A stretch of DNA of 64,000 bases from Roseateles sp. (GCA_016790285.1 JAEUPJ010000084.1:1-64000); one strand, 5' to 3'; shown: positions 49,619-60,002, numbered from the stretch's first letter. Notes: generated from the sequence alone by a model not told the origin. Numbers and translations: made by a program.

Positions 49619-52087
49619 ATGACCGCCGCCCGTAACCAGGCTCTGGCCACCCAGGCAAGGCGTGTCTACCTTGAGGCCCTGGTGCGCGGCATGACGCCTC
49701 TGGTCGCCGCGGTGGGGCAGGGCGCCAACAACCTGCTGGTCCAGGCCGCGCCGCACGCCGTCATGATGGCGCGGCGCGACGCCGTGCAGGCCTGGCAGAA
49801 GTCGGGCCCCAACTGGCAGATGGCCGTCGTCGCGGCGCTGCGCCATGCGGCGGTGCACGGCGTGTCGGACAACGCCCGCGAGCACGACACGACGGCGCCG
49901 GCCCAGTCGTCCAAGATGAGCCTGGTCGACGACTCGACCATCGAGCGCGAGATCACCAGCTCCCGGCTGGCCCTGGTCATGATGGACCGCGCCACCTGGG
50001 AGTTCACCGACCTGCGCACGCGCATGCAGTCGCTCGAGGGCCATGACGACCTGGAGCCGCTGGACCTGCTGCGTGCCCACGTCGTCGCGCGTGTCGCGCT
50101 GGACGCCTGGCACCGCGTGGGCCTGGACGCCAACATCTGGCAGTTGCTCCACCACGAGCTGCACGAGGAGTTCGCCCAGCTCGTCAGCGAGGCCTACCAC
50201 GAGACCAACCGCTGGCTGATCGCCCAGAAGGTGCTGCCCGAGGTCGACCTGCGCCCCTTCATCCGCCGCACCGCCCAGGCGGCGCGGGACGCCACGGCCG
50301 CTGCCAGCGGCGTGCCGGCCCCGCTTGCCGCGCCGGTTGCGCCGGCCTCGCCAGGCCCGGGGCTGGGCCCGACGTCGGGCCCTACGCCCATGGCCAACGC
50401 GCCGGCCGTGCGCAGCAAGGCCAGCAGCCAGGCCGACGAGGTCATGGCGCAGCTGCAGCGCGTGCTCGCCCGTCACGTGCCGGGCTTCCCGGTCACCAAG
50501 AGCCAGGTGCCCGCCCGCCCCGGCGCCGGCAAGCCGAGCCTGGCCGACGTGTCGCCCGCCCAGGGGGGCGCCTCGGCGCCAGGGGGGGCTGCCGAGGCCG
50601 GCGCTGGCGCTTCCGCCGCGCGCCCCTCGCTGGCCGACGCGCAGCCGGTGGCTGCTTCGCCCCGGCTGATGGGCGCCATCAAGCACGCGCAGGAGTCACT
50701 TCAGCGCCGCCCGCCTGGCGTTTCGGAGTCCGGCGGGTCGTCGGCCGCCGCCAGCGCGCCGCGCGCGCTGGAGGAGATCGGCGCGCGCAACCAGGCTTTC
50801 AAGCAGGTCCTCAAGCAGGCGGCCAACAACCCAGCCGAGCGCGCGACCATCGAGATCGTCGCGATGATGTTCCAGAGCATCCTGACCGAGGAGCGCATCC
50901 CGGCCACGGTGCGGGTCTGGTTCGCGCGGCTGCAGATGCCGGTGCTGCGCGTGGCGGTCAGCGAGCCGGACTTCTTCGCCGCCGCCGACCACCCGGCGCG
51001 CCGCCTCATCGACCGCATGGGCGCCTGCGTGATGGGCTTCAACACCGCCCAGGGCAGCGGGCCCGGCGCCGAGCGGGCCAGCAACGATGCCCTGGAGCGC
51101 GAGATCAAGCGCGTGGTGCAGGTCGTCGAGGCCTACCCCGACACCGGCCGGCGCGTCTTCGCGACCGTGCTCACCGAGTTCGAGAAGTTCCTCGACCACT
51201 ATTTCGAGAACGAGAACCAGGCCTCCAAGCGCGGCGTGTCGCTGGCCCAGCAGGTCGAGCAGCGCGAGACGCTGGCCATCCAGTACACCATCGAGTTGCG
51301 CAAGATGCTCTCTGAGGTGCCGGTGCAGGACGGCGTGCGGGACTTTCTCTTCCACGTCTGGGCCGACGTGCTGGCCGTGACGGCCGTGCGCGCTGGTGCG
51401 CAAGCCGACGTCACCAAGTCGATGAAGCGCGCGGCGGCCGACCTGATCTGGTCGGCCAGCTCCAAGGCCTCGCGCGAGGAGCGCGCGGAGGTGATCCGCC
51501 GCCTGCCCCCGCTGCTCAAGACGCTGCGCGACGGCATGAGCCACGCCGGGTTGCCGACCGACAAGCAGGACGAGCACGTGCGCCAGCTCAACAACGCGCT
51601 GGCCGCGGCCTTCACCGCCAAGACGGCGGCCATCCCGCGCGAGCGCCTGGACGAACTCATGGACCAGCTCGAAACGCTGGAGGCCATGCTGCCCGAGGAC
51701 ATCGAGGGCGACAGCCACGTCGACGAGATGCTCGTGCGCGACCTCTCCGGCCACGAGTCCGAGGGCATGGAAGTCGTCGCCGAGGGCGGCTCGGCGCCGA
51801 CGCCGGCCATGGTCGCCTGGGCGCGCGAGCTGCAGGTGGGCGGCTGGTTCATGCTCGACTACCGGGGGCGCAACGAGCAGGTGCAGCTCGCCTGGCGCGG
51901 TCTGCGCAAGCAGCTGGCGCTGCTCGTCACGCCCAAGGGCCGCGGCGTGCTGTTCTCGCTGAACCGCATGGCGGCCTTCCTGCAGGCCGGCTTGCTGTTG
52001 CCCGCGCAGGACGAAGCGCTCACCGTGCAGGCCACGCGCAAGGCTCTCGCCAAGCTCGACGCCGATCCCGATCAGCTGCTGAAATGA
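49619..52087 (+). CDS. DUF1631 family protein
   Basis: An 822-residue cytoplasmic protein of the DUF1631 family, found in Burkholderiales and some gammaproteobacteria. It is largely helical and polar. Repeated Ala/Pro-rich linkers sit around residues 225-370 (GPGLGPTSGPTP, QGGASAPGGAAEAG). The conserved C-terminal part from about residue 380 begins NQAFKQVLKQAANNPAE, and the C-terminal segment (VGGWFMLDYRGRNEQVQLAWRG) looks like a degenerate PilZ-type beta module (inference). Function unknown. A terminator hairpin follows at 52088. Confidence 0.85.
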   Translation: MTAARNQALATQARRVYLEALVRGMTPLVAAVGQGANNLLVQAAPHAVMMARRDAVQAWQKSGPNWQMAVVAALRHAAVHGVSDNAREHDTTAPAQSSKMSLVDDSTIEREITSSRLALVMMDRATWEFTDLRTRMQSLEGHDDLEPLDLLRAHVVARVALDAWHRVGLDANIWQLLHHELHEEFAQLVSEAYHETNRWLIAQKVLPEVDLRPFIRRTAQAARDATAAASGVPAPLAAPVAPASPGPGLGPTSGPTPMANAPAVRSKASSQADEVMAQLQRVLARHVPGFPVTKSQVPARPGAGKPSLADVSPAQGGASAPGGAAEAGAGASAARPSLADAQPVAASPRLMGAIKHAQESLQRRPPGVSESGGSSAAASAPRALEEIGARNQAFKQVLKQAANNPAERATIEIVAMMFQSILTEERIPATVRVWFARLQMPVLRVAVSEPDFFAAADHPARRLIDRMGACVMGFNTAQGSGPGAERASNDALEREIKRVVQVVEAYPDTGRRVFATVLTEFEKFLDHYFENENQASKRGVSLAQQVEQRETLAIQYTIELRKMLSEVPVQDGVRDFLFHVWADVLAVTAVRAGAQADVTKSMKRAAADLIWSASSKASREERAEVIRRLPPLLKTLRDGMSHAGLPTDKQDEHVRQLNNALAAAFTAKTAAIPRERLDELMDQLETLEAMLPEDIEGDSHVDEMLVRDLSGHESEGMEVVAEGGSAPTPAMVAWARELQVGGWFMLDYRGRNEQVQLAWRGLRKQLALLVTPKGRGVLFSLNRMAAFLQAGLLLPAQDEALTVQATRKALAKLDADPDQLLK

Positions 52088-52112
52088 ACAACGGCGCCAG
52101 AGGCGCCGTTGT
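52088..52112. terminator. hairpin between the convergent DUF1631 and smg genes
   Basis: A perfect 11-bp stem ACAACGGCGCC / GGCGCCGTTGT with a three-base loop, immediately after the DUF1631 stop and 17 bases before the end of the convergent smg gene. There is no T run, so it may act as a bidirectional attenuator or a Rho-assisted end rather than a classic intrinsic terminator. Confidence 0.7.
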
Positions 52113-52128
52113 CGTGGGAGGGGTTTGG

Positions 52129-52581
52129 TCAGTGGATCAGCCGGTCTTCCGGCGCGACGAAGAGTTCGTCGAGGATCAGCGCATCGGGCTCCTCGCCCAG
52201 GCACCAGAACACCATCAGCACGATGATCTTCAGGTCTTCCAGGTCCATCGGGGCGCCGGGGATGGCCATGGCGCGGTCGATGACCATCTCGCGCATCGGC
52301 CCGGGCAGCACGCCGGCCGATTCGAGGAAGCTGATGAAGCCGACCGAGGCTTCGCCCAGGTGCTCGATCTCGGCGGCCGAGTACACGCGCATCGCGTGCT
52401 CGCTCTGCTCACCCTGGTAGGACTCACCGGCGGCAGCCAGCCCGTCGAGCCAGTTCAGTGCCTCCTGGATCTCGTCATTCTCGAAGCCCACCGCCGTCAG
52501 CTTGCGTGCAAGCTGCGCATGGTCGGGGCAGGCGTCCGGGCGCCAATAGGTCTCGTAGAGATAAACCAGGACATCGAACAT
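52129..52581 (-). CDS. smg: Smg/DUF494 family protein
   Basis: A 150-residue soluble protein of the DUF494 family. It begins MFDVLVYLYETYWRPDACPDHAQLARKL and contains AGVLPGPMREMVIDRAMA and LILDELFV, the typical conserved segments. It lies next to dprA, as in many proteobacteria, but 87 bases separate them and the order is dprA then smg. Function unknown. Confidence 0.9.
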   Translation of the reverse strand: MFDVLVYLYETYWRPDACPDHAQLARKLTAVGFENDEIQEALNWLDGLAAAGESYQGEQSEHAMRVYSAAEIEHLGEASVGFISFLESAGVLPGPMREMVIDRAMAIPGAPMDLEDLKIIVLMVFWCLGEEPDALILDELFVAPEDRLIH

Positions 52582-52667
52582 CGTGAGGGGATGATAGCCC
52601 ACGGTCTGACCCGGCCCGGACGCGAATAACCCCTCGGATCGGGCTCTGATATCCGGGGTTAAGCTCG

Positions 52668-53780
52668 CTATCCCGCTTGCCTTTGCTGGAACAGTTGCCC
52701 CGGCAGGCGCGCCACGCGGCCGTCGAGTTCGAGTTCCAGCAGCGCCGCGCTCAGCGCCGCGGCGGGCCAGCCGCAGCGGGCCATCAGGGCGTCCAGGTTG
52801 ACGGGGTCGAAGCCCATGGCATCCAGCAGCGCCTGCTGGGCGTGCGGTGCCGGTGTGGGGCTTGGGTCGGGTGCCGGCGTAGGCGGCGGGTGCCGCACGC
52901 CCAGGGGCGGCAACTCTTCCAGCACGTCCTCGGCCGATTCCACCAGCTTGGCGCCTTGCCGGATCAGTGCATGGCAGCCCCGTGCCTGCGGTGAATGGAT
53001 GGAGCCCGGGATGGCGAACACCTCGCGCCCGGCCTCGACGGCCTGCCGGGCCGTGATCAGTGAACCCGACTGCACGGCCGCCTCCACCACCAGGCAACCT
53101 TGGCTCAGGCCGGCAATGATGCGGTTGCGCCGCGGGAAGTTGGCCTGCATCACCGGCGTGCCCAGCGAGTATTCACTCACGATCAAGCCTGCGCCGGCCA
53201 ACAGCCGGGCGGCGAGCTTCTCGTTGCGGCGGGGGTAGACCTGGTCCAACCCCGTGCCGACGACGGCGATCGTGGCGCCGCCGACGTCCAGTGCCCCGTC
53301 ATGCGCCGCGGCGTCCACCCCCAGCGCCAGGCCCGACACGATGGTGTAGCCGGCCCGTGCCAGCGCCCGGGCAAAGGCGCGGGCGTTGTCTTCACCCTGG
53401 GCCGTGGGGTTGCGGCTGCCGACGATGGCCAGCGCCGGTGTGGCCAGCAACTCCCGGCGCCCTTTCAGCCACAGCAGCAGCGGCGGGTCGGCCGTGGCCA
53501 GCAGGGCGGCGGGGTAGTCGGCGTCGCCCAGCAGCAGCAGGTCGTGGCCGGGCTCGGCCAGCCACTCGGTCGCCTGGCTGATCAGCCCGGGCAGATGTTC
53601 GGGTGGCTGGTTGAAGGCCTGCCGCTGCCGGGGCGTGAGCGCCTGGCCGAGGGCGGCGGCGGGCAGCTCGAAGACCGCCTGCGGGCTGCCGGCCATGGCC
53701 AGCAGCCGCCGGGCGGCGTCGGGGCTGACGCTCTCGGTCAGCCGCAGCCAGGCGGCCAGCTCCGCCGGGTCGAGCTTCAA
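52668..53780 (-). CDS. dprA: DNA-processing protein DprA/Smf
   Basis: A 370-residue protein that loads RecA on incoming single-stranded DNA during transformation. An N-terminal SAM-like part (residues about 5-60) precedes the extended Rossmann core: AIVGSRNPTAQGEDNARAFA, GYTIVSGLALGVDAAAHDGAL, VVGTGLDQVYPRRNEKLA, YSLGTPVMQANFPRRNRIIAGLS. The C-terminal winged-helix domain (about 310-365) is linked by a proline-rich stretch HPPPTPAPDPSPTPAP. Its ATG overlaps the upstream LysM gene stop (ATGA). Confidence 0.96.
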   Translation of the reverse strand: MKLDPAELAAWLRLTESVSPDAARRLLAMAGSPQAVFELPAAALGQALTPRQRQAFNQPPEHLPGLISQATEWLAEPGHDLLLLGDADYPAALLATADPPLLLWLKGRRELLATPALAIVGSRNPTAQGEDNARAFARALARAGYTIVSGLALGVDAAAHDGALDVGGATIAVVGTGLDQVYPRRNEKLAARLLAGAGLIVSEYSLGTPVMQANFPRRNRIIAGLSQGCLVVEAAVQSGSLITARQAVEAGREVFAIPGSIHSPQARGCHALIRQGAKLVESAEDVLEELPPLGVRHPPPTPAPDPSPTPAPHAQQALLDAMGFDPVNLDALMARCGWPAAALSAALLELELDGRVARLPGQLFQQRQAG

Positions 53781-54940
53781 GGCTGCGTGAAGCGGTCGCC
53801 GGCCTTCACCGGCTCCTTGACCGAAATGATCAGCGCGTAGGACACGCGCTCGTACACCTCGAACACGAACAGCACGCCGTGGCGTTCATCCGGCAGCTTG
53901 ACGGTCTGGGCCTTGGCCTGCGTCTTGTCGACGGCGATGGCGCCGTCGCGCCACAGGGCCAGCACATGGCCACGCTCCATGCCGTCTCGACGGCCGCGGT
54001 TGAGCGCGACGATCTGGTTCTGGCCGGCGTTGAGCGCCTCGCCGTAGATCGCGGCGATCTGACCCGCGATCGGTTGCTCGGGCGCATGGGGGACGTAGCG
54101 GTCGAGGTTGCGCGCGGGCGCCGGCATCAGGCGGTCGCCCATGCCCACTTCCTGCTTGATGAGCTTGATCGTCATCGTGGCCGGGACCGGCAGGTCCTTG
54201 CCGTCCGCGTCCCTTTGCGTCGAGGCGGCCCGGGTCAGCTCGGCGGTGCCGACGTACGGCGCTTCGTAGCCGAGGATTTCCTTCGTGGTCGGATCGCGCA
54301 GCTCACGGGCGGTGCGGAAGACGCGGAACTCCACGTTGTTGCCGAAGTCGCCGCGGGCATAGGCCAGGTCGCCCTGGCTCAGCATCACATGACCCTCCTG
54401 GGCGGCCACGATGCGCGGGGCGGTGGCGAGCTTGTCGGAGTCGAACACGACGGCGTCGGTCAGGAAAGGCTGGATCAGGTTCAGCGGGATGGACGTGATC
54501 GGGTTGGCATCCAGCGAGGCGATGCGCATGCGCGGGCTCAGCTTGACGGCGCCGCCTGGCGCACTGCCGCCCACATCTTGGGCGAGTTGCAGCCGCGCGC
54601 GGCCGTCGCTCTTGACCAGCAGCAACACCTGGCCCGGGTAGATCAGGTGAGGGTTGCGGATCTGGTCGCGGTTCATGCCCCAGAGCTCGGGCCAGCGCCA
54701 GGGGCTCTTCAGGAACAGCTGGGAGATGTCCCAGAGCGTGTCGCCGGCCTTCACCGTGTGCTGGTCGGGGGCGTTGGGCGCCAGCTCCGACAGCGGCACG
54801 CCGGCGGAGGCGACCTGGTCGGCCACGCGGCGCTGTTCGGGCGTGATGGGCAGTTGGCTGGTCTGGGCCCAGGCCGAGGCCGTTGCGAAGGCCAGGCAGG
54901 CCGCAAGGACGGAAATGTGGGCAGGACGGGCAGCGGGCAT
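53777..54940 (-). CDS. LysM peptidoglycan-binding protein
   Basis: A 387-residue exported protein. Signal peptide near residues 1-26 (ASAWAQ), then a short acidic helix, and one LysM module (about 60-112, [30 protein letters not shown] and [12 protein letters not shown]). The rest is a beta-rich domain of unknown fold. This domain pairing is common in Burkholderiales upstream of dprA. It is the first gene of a unit with dprA and is divergent from def, with about 127 bases between the two starts. Confidence 0.92.
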   Translation of the reverse strand: MPAARPAHISVLAACLAFATASAWAQTSQLPITPEQRRVADQVASAGVPLSELAPNAPDQHTVKAGDTLWDISQLFLKSPWRWPELWGMNRDQIRNPHLIYPGQVLLLVKSDGRARLQLAQDVGGSAPGGAVKLSPRMRIASLDANPITSIPLNLIQPFLTDAVVFDSDKLATAPRIVAAQEGHVMLSQGDLAYARGDFGNNVEFRVFRTARELRDPTTKEILGYEAPYVGTAELTRAASTQRDADGKDLPVPATMTIKLIKQEVGMGDRLMPAPARNLDRYVPHAPEQPIAGQIAAIYGEALNAGQNQIVALNRGRRDGMERGHVLALWRDGAIAVDKTQAKAQTVKLPDERHGVLFVFEVYERVSYALIISVKEPVKAGDRFTQP

Positions 54941-55067
54941 CGGGAGCGGTCTCCGAAGGGATTGCCGGATCGGCGAAAATCCGGGTGATTCTGCCCGCAT
55001 TCAACCTGGCCGGCCCGCGCTTGCGAGTGCTTACAAAGCACCGGGCGTGGCCCGTGCCCCACATTCC

Positions 55068-55604
55068 ATGGCACAACTCCACATCCTCCGCTACCCCGAC
55101 CCGCGTCTGCACACGGTCGCCAAGCCTGTCGACGTGGTCGACGAGCGCATCCGCCGCCTTGTCGACGACATGCTCGAGACCATGTACGCCGCCGACGGCG
55201 TGGGCCTGGCCGCCACGCAGGTGGACGTGCACGAGCGCGTCCTCGTCATCGACACCTCCCAGGAGCGCGACACGCCGCGCGTGCTGATCAACCCGGAGCT
55301 GGTGCGGGTGAGCGATCGCATGGTGGACGGCGAGGAGGGCTGCCTGTCCGTCCCCCAGATCTATGACAAGGTGCCGCGCCATGCCGAAGTCACCGTGCGC
55401 GCCACCAACCGCGACGGCGAGGTCTACGAGTTCGACGCCGACGGCCTGCTGGCCGTGTGCGTGCAGCACGAGATGGACCACCTCATGGGCAAGGTCTTCG
55501 TCGAGTACCTGAGCCCCCTCAAGCGCGACCGCATCAAGACCAAGATGGTCAAGAAGACCCGCGAAGAGGAAGCCGAGGCGAAGAAGCGCCAGCAGCGCTT
55601 CTGA
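55068..55604 (+). CDS. def: peptide deformylase
   Basis: A 178-residue metalloenzyme that removes the formyl group from nascent proteins. The three motifs are GVGLAATQ (residues 44-51), EEGCLSVP with metal ligand Cys92, and QHEMDH with His134, Glu135 and His138. It is 11 bases upstream of fmt, so the enzymes that put on and take off the formyl group share a transcript. The C-terminal tail is Lys/Glu-rich ([17 protein letters not shown]). Confidence 0.97.
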   Translation: MAQLHILRYPDPRLHTVAKPVDVVDERIRRLVDDMLETMYAADGVGLAATQVDVHERVLVIDTSQERDTPRVLINPELVRVSDRMVDGEEGCLSVPQIYDKVPRHAEVTVRATNRDGEVYEFDADGLLAVCVQHEMDHLMGKVFVEYLSPLKRDRIKTKMVKKTREEEAEAKKRQQRF

Positions 55605-55615
55605 GCGGCGCGCCG

Positions 55616-56548
55616 ATGAGAGTCGTCTTCGCCGGCACGCCGGAATTCGCCGCCGTCGCGCTGGACGCCCTGCTGGCCGCCGGCTTCACGGTGCCGCTGG
55701 TGCTCACCCAGCCGGACCGCCCCGCCGGGCGCGGCATGAAGCTGCAGGCCTCCGCCGTCAAGCAGCGCGCCCTGGCCGCCGGCATCCCGGTCGCCCAGCC
55801 CCAGGGCCTGAGGCTGGACGGCAAGTACGCCGCCGATGCCGCTGCCGCGCGCGAGGCGCTGGTGGCCGCCCAGGCCGACGTGATGGTGGTGGCCGCCTAC
55901 GGCCTGATCCTGCCCCAGTGGGTGCTGGACACGCCGCCCCGCGGCTGCCTGAACATCCACGCTTCGCTGCTGCCGCGCTGGCGCGGTGCGGCGCCCATCC
56001 ACCGCGCCATCGAGGCGGGCGACGTAGAGACAGGCATCACCATCATGCAAATGGATGCGGGCCTGGACACCGGCGACATGCTGCTCATCGGCCGCGAGCC
56101 CATCCGTGCCGACGACACGACGGCCGTGCTGCACGACCGCCTTGCGGCCCTGGGTGGCCGGCTGATCGTGGAGGCCCTGCAGGCGCCCGCGCTCACGCGC
56201 ACGGTGCAGCCGGCCGAGGGCGTCACCTACGCCCACAAGATCGAGAAGGCCGAGAGCACCATCGACTGGCGCCAGCCTGCCGCCGAGATCGAGCGGCGCC
56301 TGCGCGCCTTCGACCCCTTCCCCGGCGGCGTGGCGACGCTGGGCGGCGAGGCGGTGAAGGTCTGGCGCGCGCAAATTGCACCCGGGCAGGGTGCGCCTGG
56401 CGAAGTGATCGCGCCCGGGCCGGTGGTGGCCTGCGGCGAGGGCGCGTTGCGGCTTACCGAGCTGCAGCGGGCCGGTGGCAAGCGCGGCCCGGCGGCGGCT
56501 TTCCTGCAGGCCCGCCCCATTGGCGTGGGCGAGCGCTTCGACGCTTGA
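55616..56548 (+). CDS. fmt: methionyl-tRNA formyltransferase
   Basis: A 310-residue enzyme that formylates initiator Met-tRNA with 10-formyl-THF. The N-terminal Rossmann domain starts [18 protein letters not shown]. The active-site signature [20 protein letters not shown] and the Asp in [11 protein letters not shown] are present, and the C-terminal OB-fold domain carries [11 protein letters not shown]. It is the second gene of the def-fmt pair; htpX follows after 60 bases. Confidence 0.96.
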   Translation: MRVVFAGTPEFAAVALDALLAAGFTVPLVLTQPDRPAGRGMKLQASAVKQRALAAGIPVAQPQGLRLDGKYAADAAAAREALVAAQADVMVVAAYGLILPQWVLDTPPRGCLNIHASLLPRWRGAAPIHRAIEAGDVETGITIMQMDAGLDTGDMLLIGREPIRADDTTAVLHDRLAALGGRLIVEALQAPALTRTVQPAEGVTYAHKIEKAESTIDWRQPAAEIERRLRAFDPFPGGVATLGGEAVKVWRAQIAPGQGAPGEVIAPGPVVACGEGALRLTELQRAGGKRGPAAAFLQARPIGVGERFDA

Positions 56549-56608
56549 AAACCCGCGCCGTGGCACCATCTGCTTCGGCATCCACGCATCACCTGAGGGC
56601 CCGCTGAC

Positions 56609-57454
56609 ATGTTCAACCTGCTGAAGACCGCCGTCCTGATGGCCGCCATCACGGCGCTGTTCATGGCGGTGGGCGCCATGATCGGCGGCAAGACCGGCAT
56701 GCTCATCGCACTGCTGGTGGCCGTGGGCATGAACTTCTTCAGCTACTGGTTCTCCGCGGACATGGTGCTGAAGATGTACAACGCCCGCGAGGTCGACGCG
56801 AGCTCGGCGCCGCAGTTCCACGGCATGGTGGCCGAACTGGCCCAGCGCGCCGGCCTGCCCATGCCGCGCGTCTACCTGATCGACGAGGACGCGCCCAACG
56901 CCTTCGCCACCGGCCGCAACCCCGAGCACGCCGCCGTGGCGGCCACCACCGGCATCCTGCGGGTGCTGTCCGAGCGCGAGCTGCGCGGTGTGATGGCGCA
57001 CGAACTGGCCCACGTCGCCCACCGCGACATCCTGATCAGCACCGTCAGCGCGACGATGGCCGGTGCCATCTCCATGCTGGCCAATTTCGCCGTGTTCTTT
57101 GGCGGGCGCGACGAGAACGGCCGCCCGACCAACCCGATCGCCGGCATCGCCGTGGCGCTGCTGGCCCCGCTGGCCGCCAGCCTCATCCAGATGGCCATCA
57201 GCCGCGCGCGCGAGTTCGAGGCCGACCGCGGCGGCGCCGAGATCTCCGGCGACCCGGCGGCCCTGGCCTCGGCGCTGGACAAGATCCACCGCGTCGCCCA
57301 GGGCATCCCGCTGGCGCCGGCCGAGGCCCACCCCGAGACGGCGCAGATGATGATCATGAACCCGCTGTCCGGCGGCGGGTTGCGCGGCCTGTTCTCGACG
57401 CACCCGTCGACCGAAGAGCGCGTCGCCCGGCTCATGGCGATGGCGCGACGCTGA
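56609..57454 (+). CDS. htpX: membrane zinc metalloprotease HtpX
   Basis: A 281-residue M48 peptidase of inner-membrane quality control. Two N-terminal helices (5-24, 30-48), then [12 protein letters not shown] with zinc ligands His131 and His135 and catalytic Glu132; third ligand Glu in [12 protein letters not shown]. Two more helices lie between these motifs. Length matches the family. It is third in the def-fmt-htpX series. Expression is usually heat or envelope-stress driven, but no promoter motif was identified here. Confidence 0.96.
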   Translation: MFNLLKTAVLMAAITALFMAVGAMIGGKTGMLIALLVAVGMNFFSYWFSADMVLKMYNAREVDASSAPQFHGMVAELAQRAGLPMPRVYLIDEDAPNAFATGRNPEHAAVAATTGILRVLSERELRGVMAHELAHVAHRDILISTVSATMAGAISMLANFAVFFGGRDENGRPTNPIAGIAVALLAPLAASLIQMAISRAREFEADRGGAEISGDPAALASALDKIHRVAQGIPLAPAEAHPETAQMMIMNPLSGGGLRGLFSTHPSTEERVARLMAMARR

Positions 57455-57490
57455 TTCAAGTTCGTCGCGGCGGGGTCGATACTGCAGAAG

Positions 57491-57874
57491 ATGAAGCGCC
57501 TTCTTCTTGCCCTGCCCCTGCTCGCAGCCCTGTCGGCCTGCGAGCAACTGGGCATCGAAGACCCGGTCAAGGTGGCTGCGGCCAAGGAAGCCGAGGGTAA
57601 GGCCATCGGCAGCGCCTGCCGGCACGCCATGCGCGCCATCGAGGACTGCTACGTGCTCAACCCCAAGGCCCAGAAGGCCGCCGTCTACACCGGCTGGCGC
57701 GAGATGGACGAGTACATGCGCGAGAACAAGCTCGAAGGCATCGCACCCGTCGTGCCGCGCCCGGGCGCCAAGCCCAAGACCGACGAGGAAGACACCCCGC
57801 CGGCCGACAAGGGCGCCAGCAAGGCGACGGACAAGGCTGCCGAGAAGCCGGCCGACAAGGCCAAGGCCCACTGA
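57491..57874 (+). CDS. small lipoprotein, unknown function
   Basis: A 127-residue protein. The signal peptide ends in LSAC, a good lipobox, so the mature protein is lipidated at Cys17. The body is mostly helical with two further cysteines (SACRHAMRAIEDCYVL). The C-terminal 35 residues are a low-complexity Lys/Asp/Pro/Ala tail (DKGASKATDKAAEKPADK) typical of disordered periplasmic linkers. No family recognised. It lies 36 bases after htpX. Confidence 0.78.
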   Translation: MKRLLLALPLLAALSACEQLGIEDPVKVAAAKEAEGKAIGSACRHAMRAIEDCYVLNPKAQKAAVYTGWREMDEYMRENKLEGIAPVVPRPGAKPKTDEEDTPPADKGASKATDKAAEKPADKAKAH

Positions 57875-57989
57875 ACAGCGCGCCAGGCCGCATTTCAGCC
57901 CTCCGATCCTGCGCGCCGTCGCGCCAGCTTCGACGCCGCCAGCGCCCCCCGGCACCATGGGCACCATCGCAACCCAGATGGAGCCCGCC

Positions 57990-58754
57990 ATGCACACACC
58001 CCGCCGCCTCTTCGCCCTCGGTCTCGTGGCTGCCGCCTTCGCCGGTGCCGCCGGCACGGCAGGCGCCTGGAGCTGGTCGATCAACAGCGAGCGCGTCAAC
58101 GGCAACGGCGACATCGCCACCGAGGCGCGCGACACCGGTGCCTTTGACGGCATCGCCGTCTCCGGCGGCTTCAACCTGGTCGTGCGGCAAGGGGCCAGCC
58201 ACAAGGTCGAGATCAAGACCGACCGCAACCTGCTGCCGCTCATCGAAACCCGCGTCGTGGAAGGCAGCAAGGGCCGCACGCTGCAGATCGAGCCCAAGAA
58301 GGGCGTCAACGTGCACTCCGCCACCGCGCCCAGCTTCGTCATCGAGATGCCGGCCCTGCGCGCGGTCTCGGTGGCAGGCTCCGGCACCGTCAAGGTCGAG
58401 GCCATGAAGACGGCTGGCGTCGATGCCGCCATTGCCGGTTCCGGCGACATCCGCTTCGCCAACCTGGAAGCCGACAAGCTCGCCATGAAGGTCAGCGGCA
58501 GCGGCGACATCGTGGCCGCCGGGCGCTGCGCCAACGCCAGCGTCTCGATTGCCGGCAGCGGTGACGTGAAGGCCGCCGACCTGGTGGCCGAGGAGGTCAA
58601 GGTGACCATCGCCGGCAGCGGCGACGCCGTCGTCAACGCGACGAAGAAGCTCAACGTCTCCATCGCCGGCTCGGGCGATGTGAAGTACGCCGGCTCGCCC
58701 GAAATCACGTCGTCCATCGCCGGCAGCGGCAAAGTCCGTCGAATGGATCGTTGA
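57990..58754 (+). CDS. GIN-domain (DUF2807) periplasmic protein
   Basis: A 254-residue exported protein. The signal peptide spans about residues 1-26. The rest is the DUF2807 putative auto-transporter adhesin head GIN domain: FDGIAVSGGFNLVVRQG and then six or seven copies of SGSGDV-like turns (SVAGSGTV, AIAGSGDI, KVSGSGDI, SIAGSGDV), which form a right-handed beta-helix. GGAG lies six bases before the ATG at 57990. Function unknown. Confidence 0.88.
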   Translation: MHTPRRLFALGLVAAAFAGAAGTAGAWSWSINSERVNGNGDIATEARDTGAFDGIAVSGGFNLVVRQGASHKVEIKTDRNLLPLIETRVVEGSKGRTLQIEPKKGVNVHSATAPSFVIEMPALRAVSVAGSGTVKVEAMKTAGVDAAIAGSGDIRFANLEADKLAMKVSGSGDIVAAGRCANASVSIAGSGDVKAADLVAEEVKVTIAGSGDAVVNATKKLNVSIAGSGDVKYAGSPEITSSIAGSGKVRRMDR

Positions 58755-58776
58755 CCACCCCGTACCGGCTGCGCCG

Positions 58777-58792
58777 GCCCCCTCAAGGGGGC
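58777..58792. repeat. small GC hairpin downstream of the GIN-domain gene
   Basis: A perfect inverted repeat GCCCCCT / AGGGGGC with a two-base CA loop, 23 bases after the stop. It may end transcription; no T run follows. It resembles the GTCCCC/GGGGAC core hairpin of the structured repeats at 33-36 kb. Confidence 0.5.
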
Positions 58793-58898
58793 GCTGCCGT
58801 CGGCCTGGCCAAGCCAGTGCCGCGGCAGCTGCTGGATGAACGGCGGCGCCATGCGCGCCTTGCCGGGCCGCGACCGGGAGCCCGGCGAGAATGCGGCC

Positions 58899-59615
58899 AT
58901 GCAGTTGATCGAGAAACTGCGCGCGCTGGCGGCCGATGCCGATTTCCGCCAGGGCGCGCGCGACATGGCCTCGCCCTCCCTGGGGCTGGCCGCCTGGGGG
59001 CTGGTGACCGGCGTCACGATGGTGAAGAGCGGCCTGTCCCTGCCGCTGGCCTGCGGGATGTCGTTGCTGGTGTTCGCCGGCAGCGCCCAGCTCACCGCGC
59101 TGCCGCTGATCGCCTCGGGGGCTCCGCTGTGGGTCCTGCTGGCGACGGCCTTCTGCGTGAACCTGCGCTTCGTCATCTTCAGCGCGCAGTGGCGCCACTA
59201 CTTCGCCCACCTGCCGCGCTGGCGCCGCCTGCTCAACGGCTATGTCGCGGCCGACCTGAACTTCGTCTACTTCGTGAAGCGCTACCCCGACCCGGTGCCG
59301 GCGCCGGGCCAGCAGCGCTATTTCTGGGGTGGCGTGGCGGTCAACTGGCCGACCTGGCAGCTGTGCTCCTTCACGGGCATCCTGCTGGCCGACCGCATCC
59401 CCACGCACTGGGGCATCGGCTTCGCGGGCGTGCTGGCGCTGCTGGGCCTGTCGTACTCGCTGCTGACCGAGCGCGTGCTGTGGTGGGTGGCCGTGACGGC
59501 GGGCGCGGTGTCGATCGCCACGTATTCGCTGCCGCTCAAGCTCAACATCCTGTGTGCCATCGTGGCCGCGGGCGCAGTCGGCTGGTGGCTGGACGCCCGA
59601 AAGGCCCGCGCATGA
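58899..59615 (+). CDS. azlC: AzlC family amino-acid exporter subunit
   Basis: A 238-residue inner-membrane protein. The AzlC signature begins GARDMASPSLGLAAWGLVTGV and continues SLLVFAGSAQLTALPLIASGAP and FCVNLRFVIFSAQW. With AzlD it forms a branched-chain amino-acid exporter. The ATG at 58899 is preferred because it starts the conserved part; an upstream ATG at 58836 adds 21 polar residues. Its stop overlaps the azlD start by four bases. Confidence 0.93.
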   Translation: MQLIEKLRALAADADFRQGARDMASPSLGLAAWGLVTGVTMVKSGLSLPLACGMSLLVFAGSAQLTALPLIASGAPLWVLLATAFCVNLRFVIFSAQWRHYFAHLPRWRRLLNGYVAADLNFVYFVKRYPDPVPAPGQQRYFWGGVAVNWPTWQLCSFTGILLADRIPTHWGIGFAGVLALLGLSYSLLTERVLWWVAVTAGAVSIATYSLPLKLNILCAIVAAGAVGWWLDARKARA

Positions 59616-59941
59616 GCACCGCCATGACCTGGCTGGCCCTGGTGGGCCTGGGCGTGATCACCGTCATCACGCGCGGCTTCTTCATGATCGCCGAGAAGCC
59701 CCTGCCCATGCCCGACTGGCTGCGCGAGCTGCTCAAGGTCGCGCCGCTGGCCGCTCTCGTGGCGGTCGTGGCGCCCGAGATCTTCATGACGCAGGGCCAT
59801 GCCATCACCACCTGGCAGGACGCCCGCTGGCCGGCCGCCGTGGCCGCCACCGGCTACTACTTCTGGCGCAAGGGCATCCTCGGCACCATCCTCGTGGGCA
59901 TGGCGGTGATGTTGCCCTTGAAGCTCGGACTCGGCTGGTAA
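59612..59941 (+). CDS. azlD: AzlD family amino-acid exporter subunit
   Basis: A 109-residue inner-membrane protein, the small partner of AzlC, with about four helices and the family segment [38 protein letters not shown]. Four-base overlap with azlC (ATGA) implies coupled translation. About 60 bases separate it from pgk. Confidence 0.93.
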   Translation: MSTAMTWLALVGLGVITVITRGFFMIAEKPLPMPDWLRELLKVAPLAALVAVVAPEIFMTQGHAITTWQDARWPAAVAATGYYFWRKGILGTILVGMAVMLPLKLGLGW

Positions 59942-60002
59942 CCAGGCCGGAACGACGGCGGGCGAGAATCGCGGCAGTTTTCCTCAACTGCATCGCCCGA
60001 CC

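Noticed and set aside
55424-59176. Very long open frame on the minus strand (about 1250 codons) across def, fmt, htpX and the genes that follow
   Set aside because: It is the antisense reading of well-recognised genes in a very GC-rich sequence, with low-complexity His/Arg/Gly/Ala composition and no domain.
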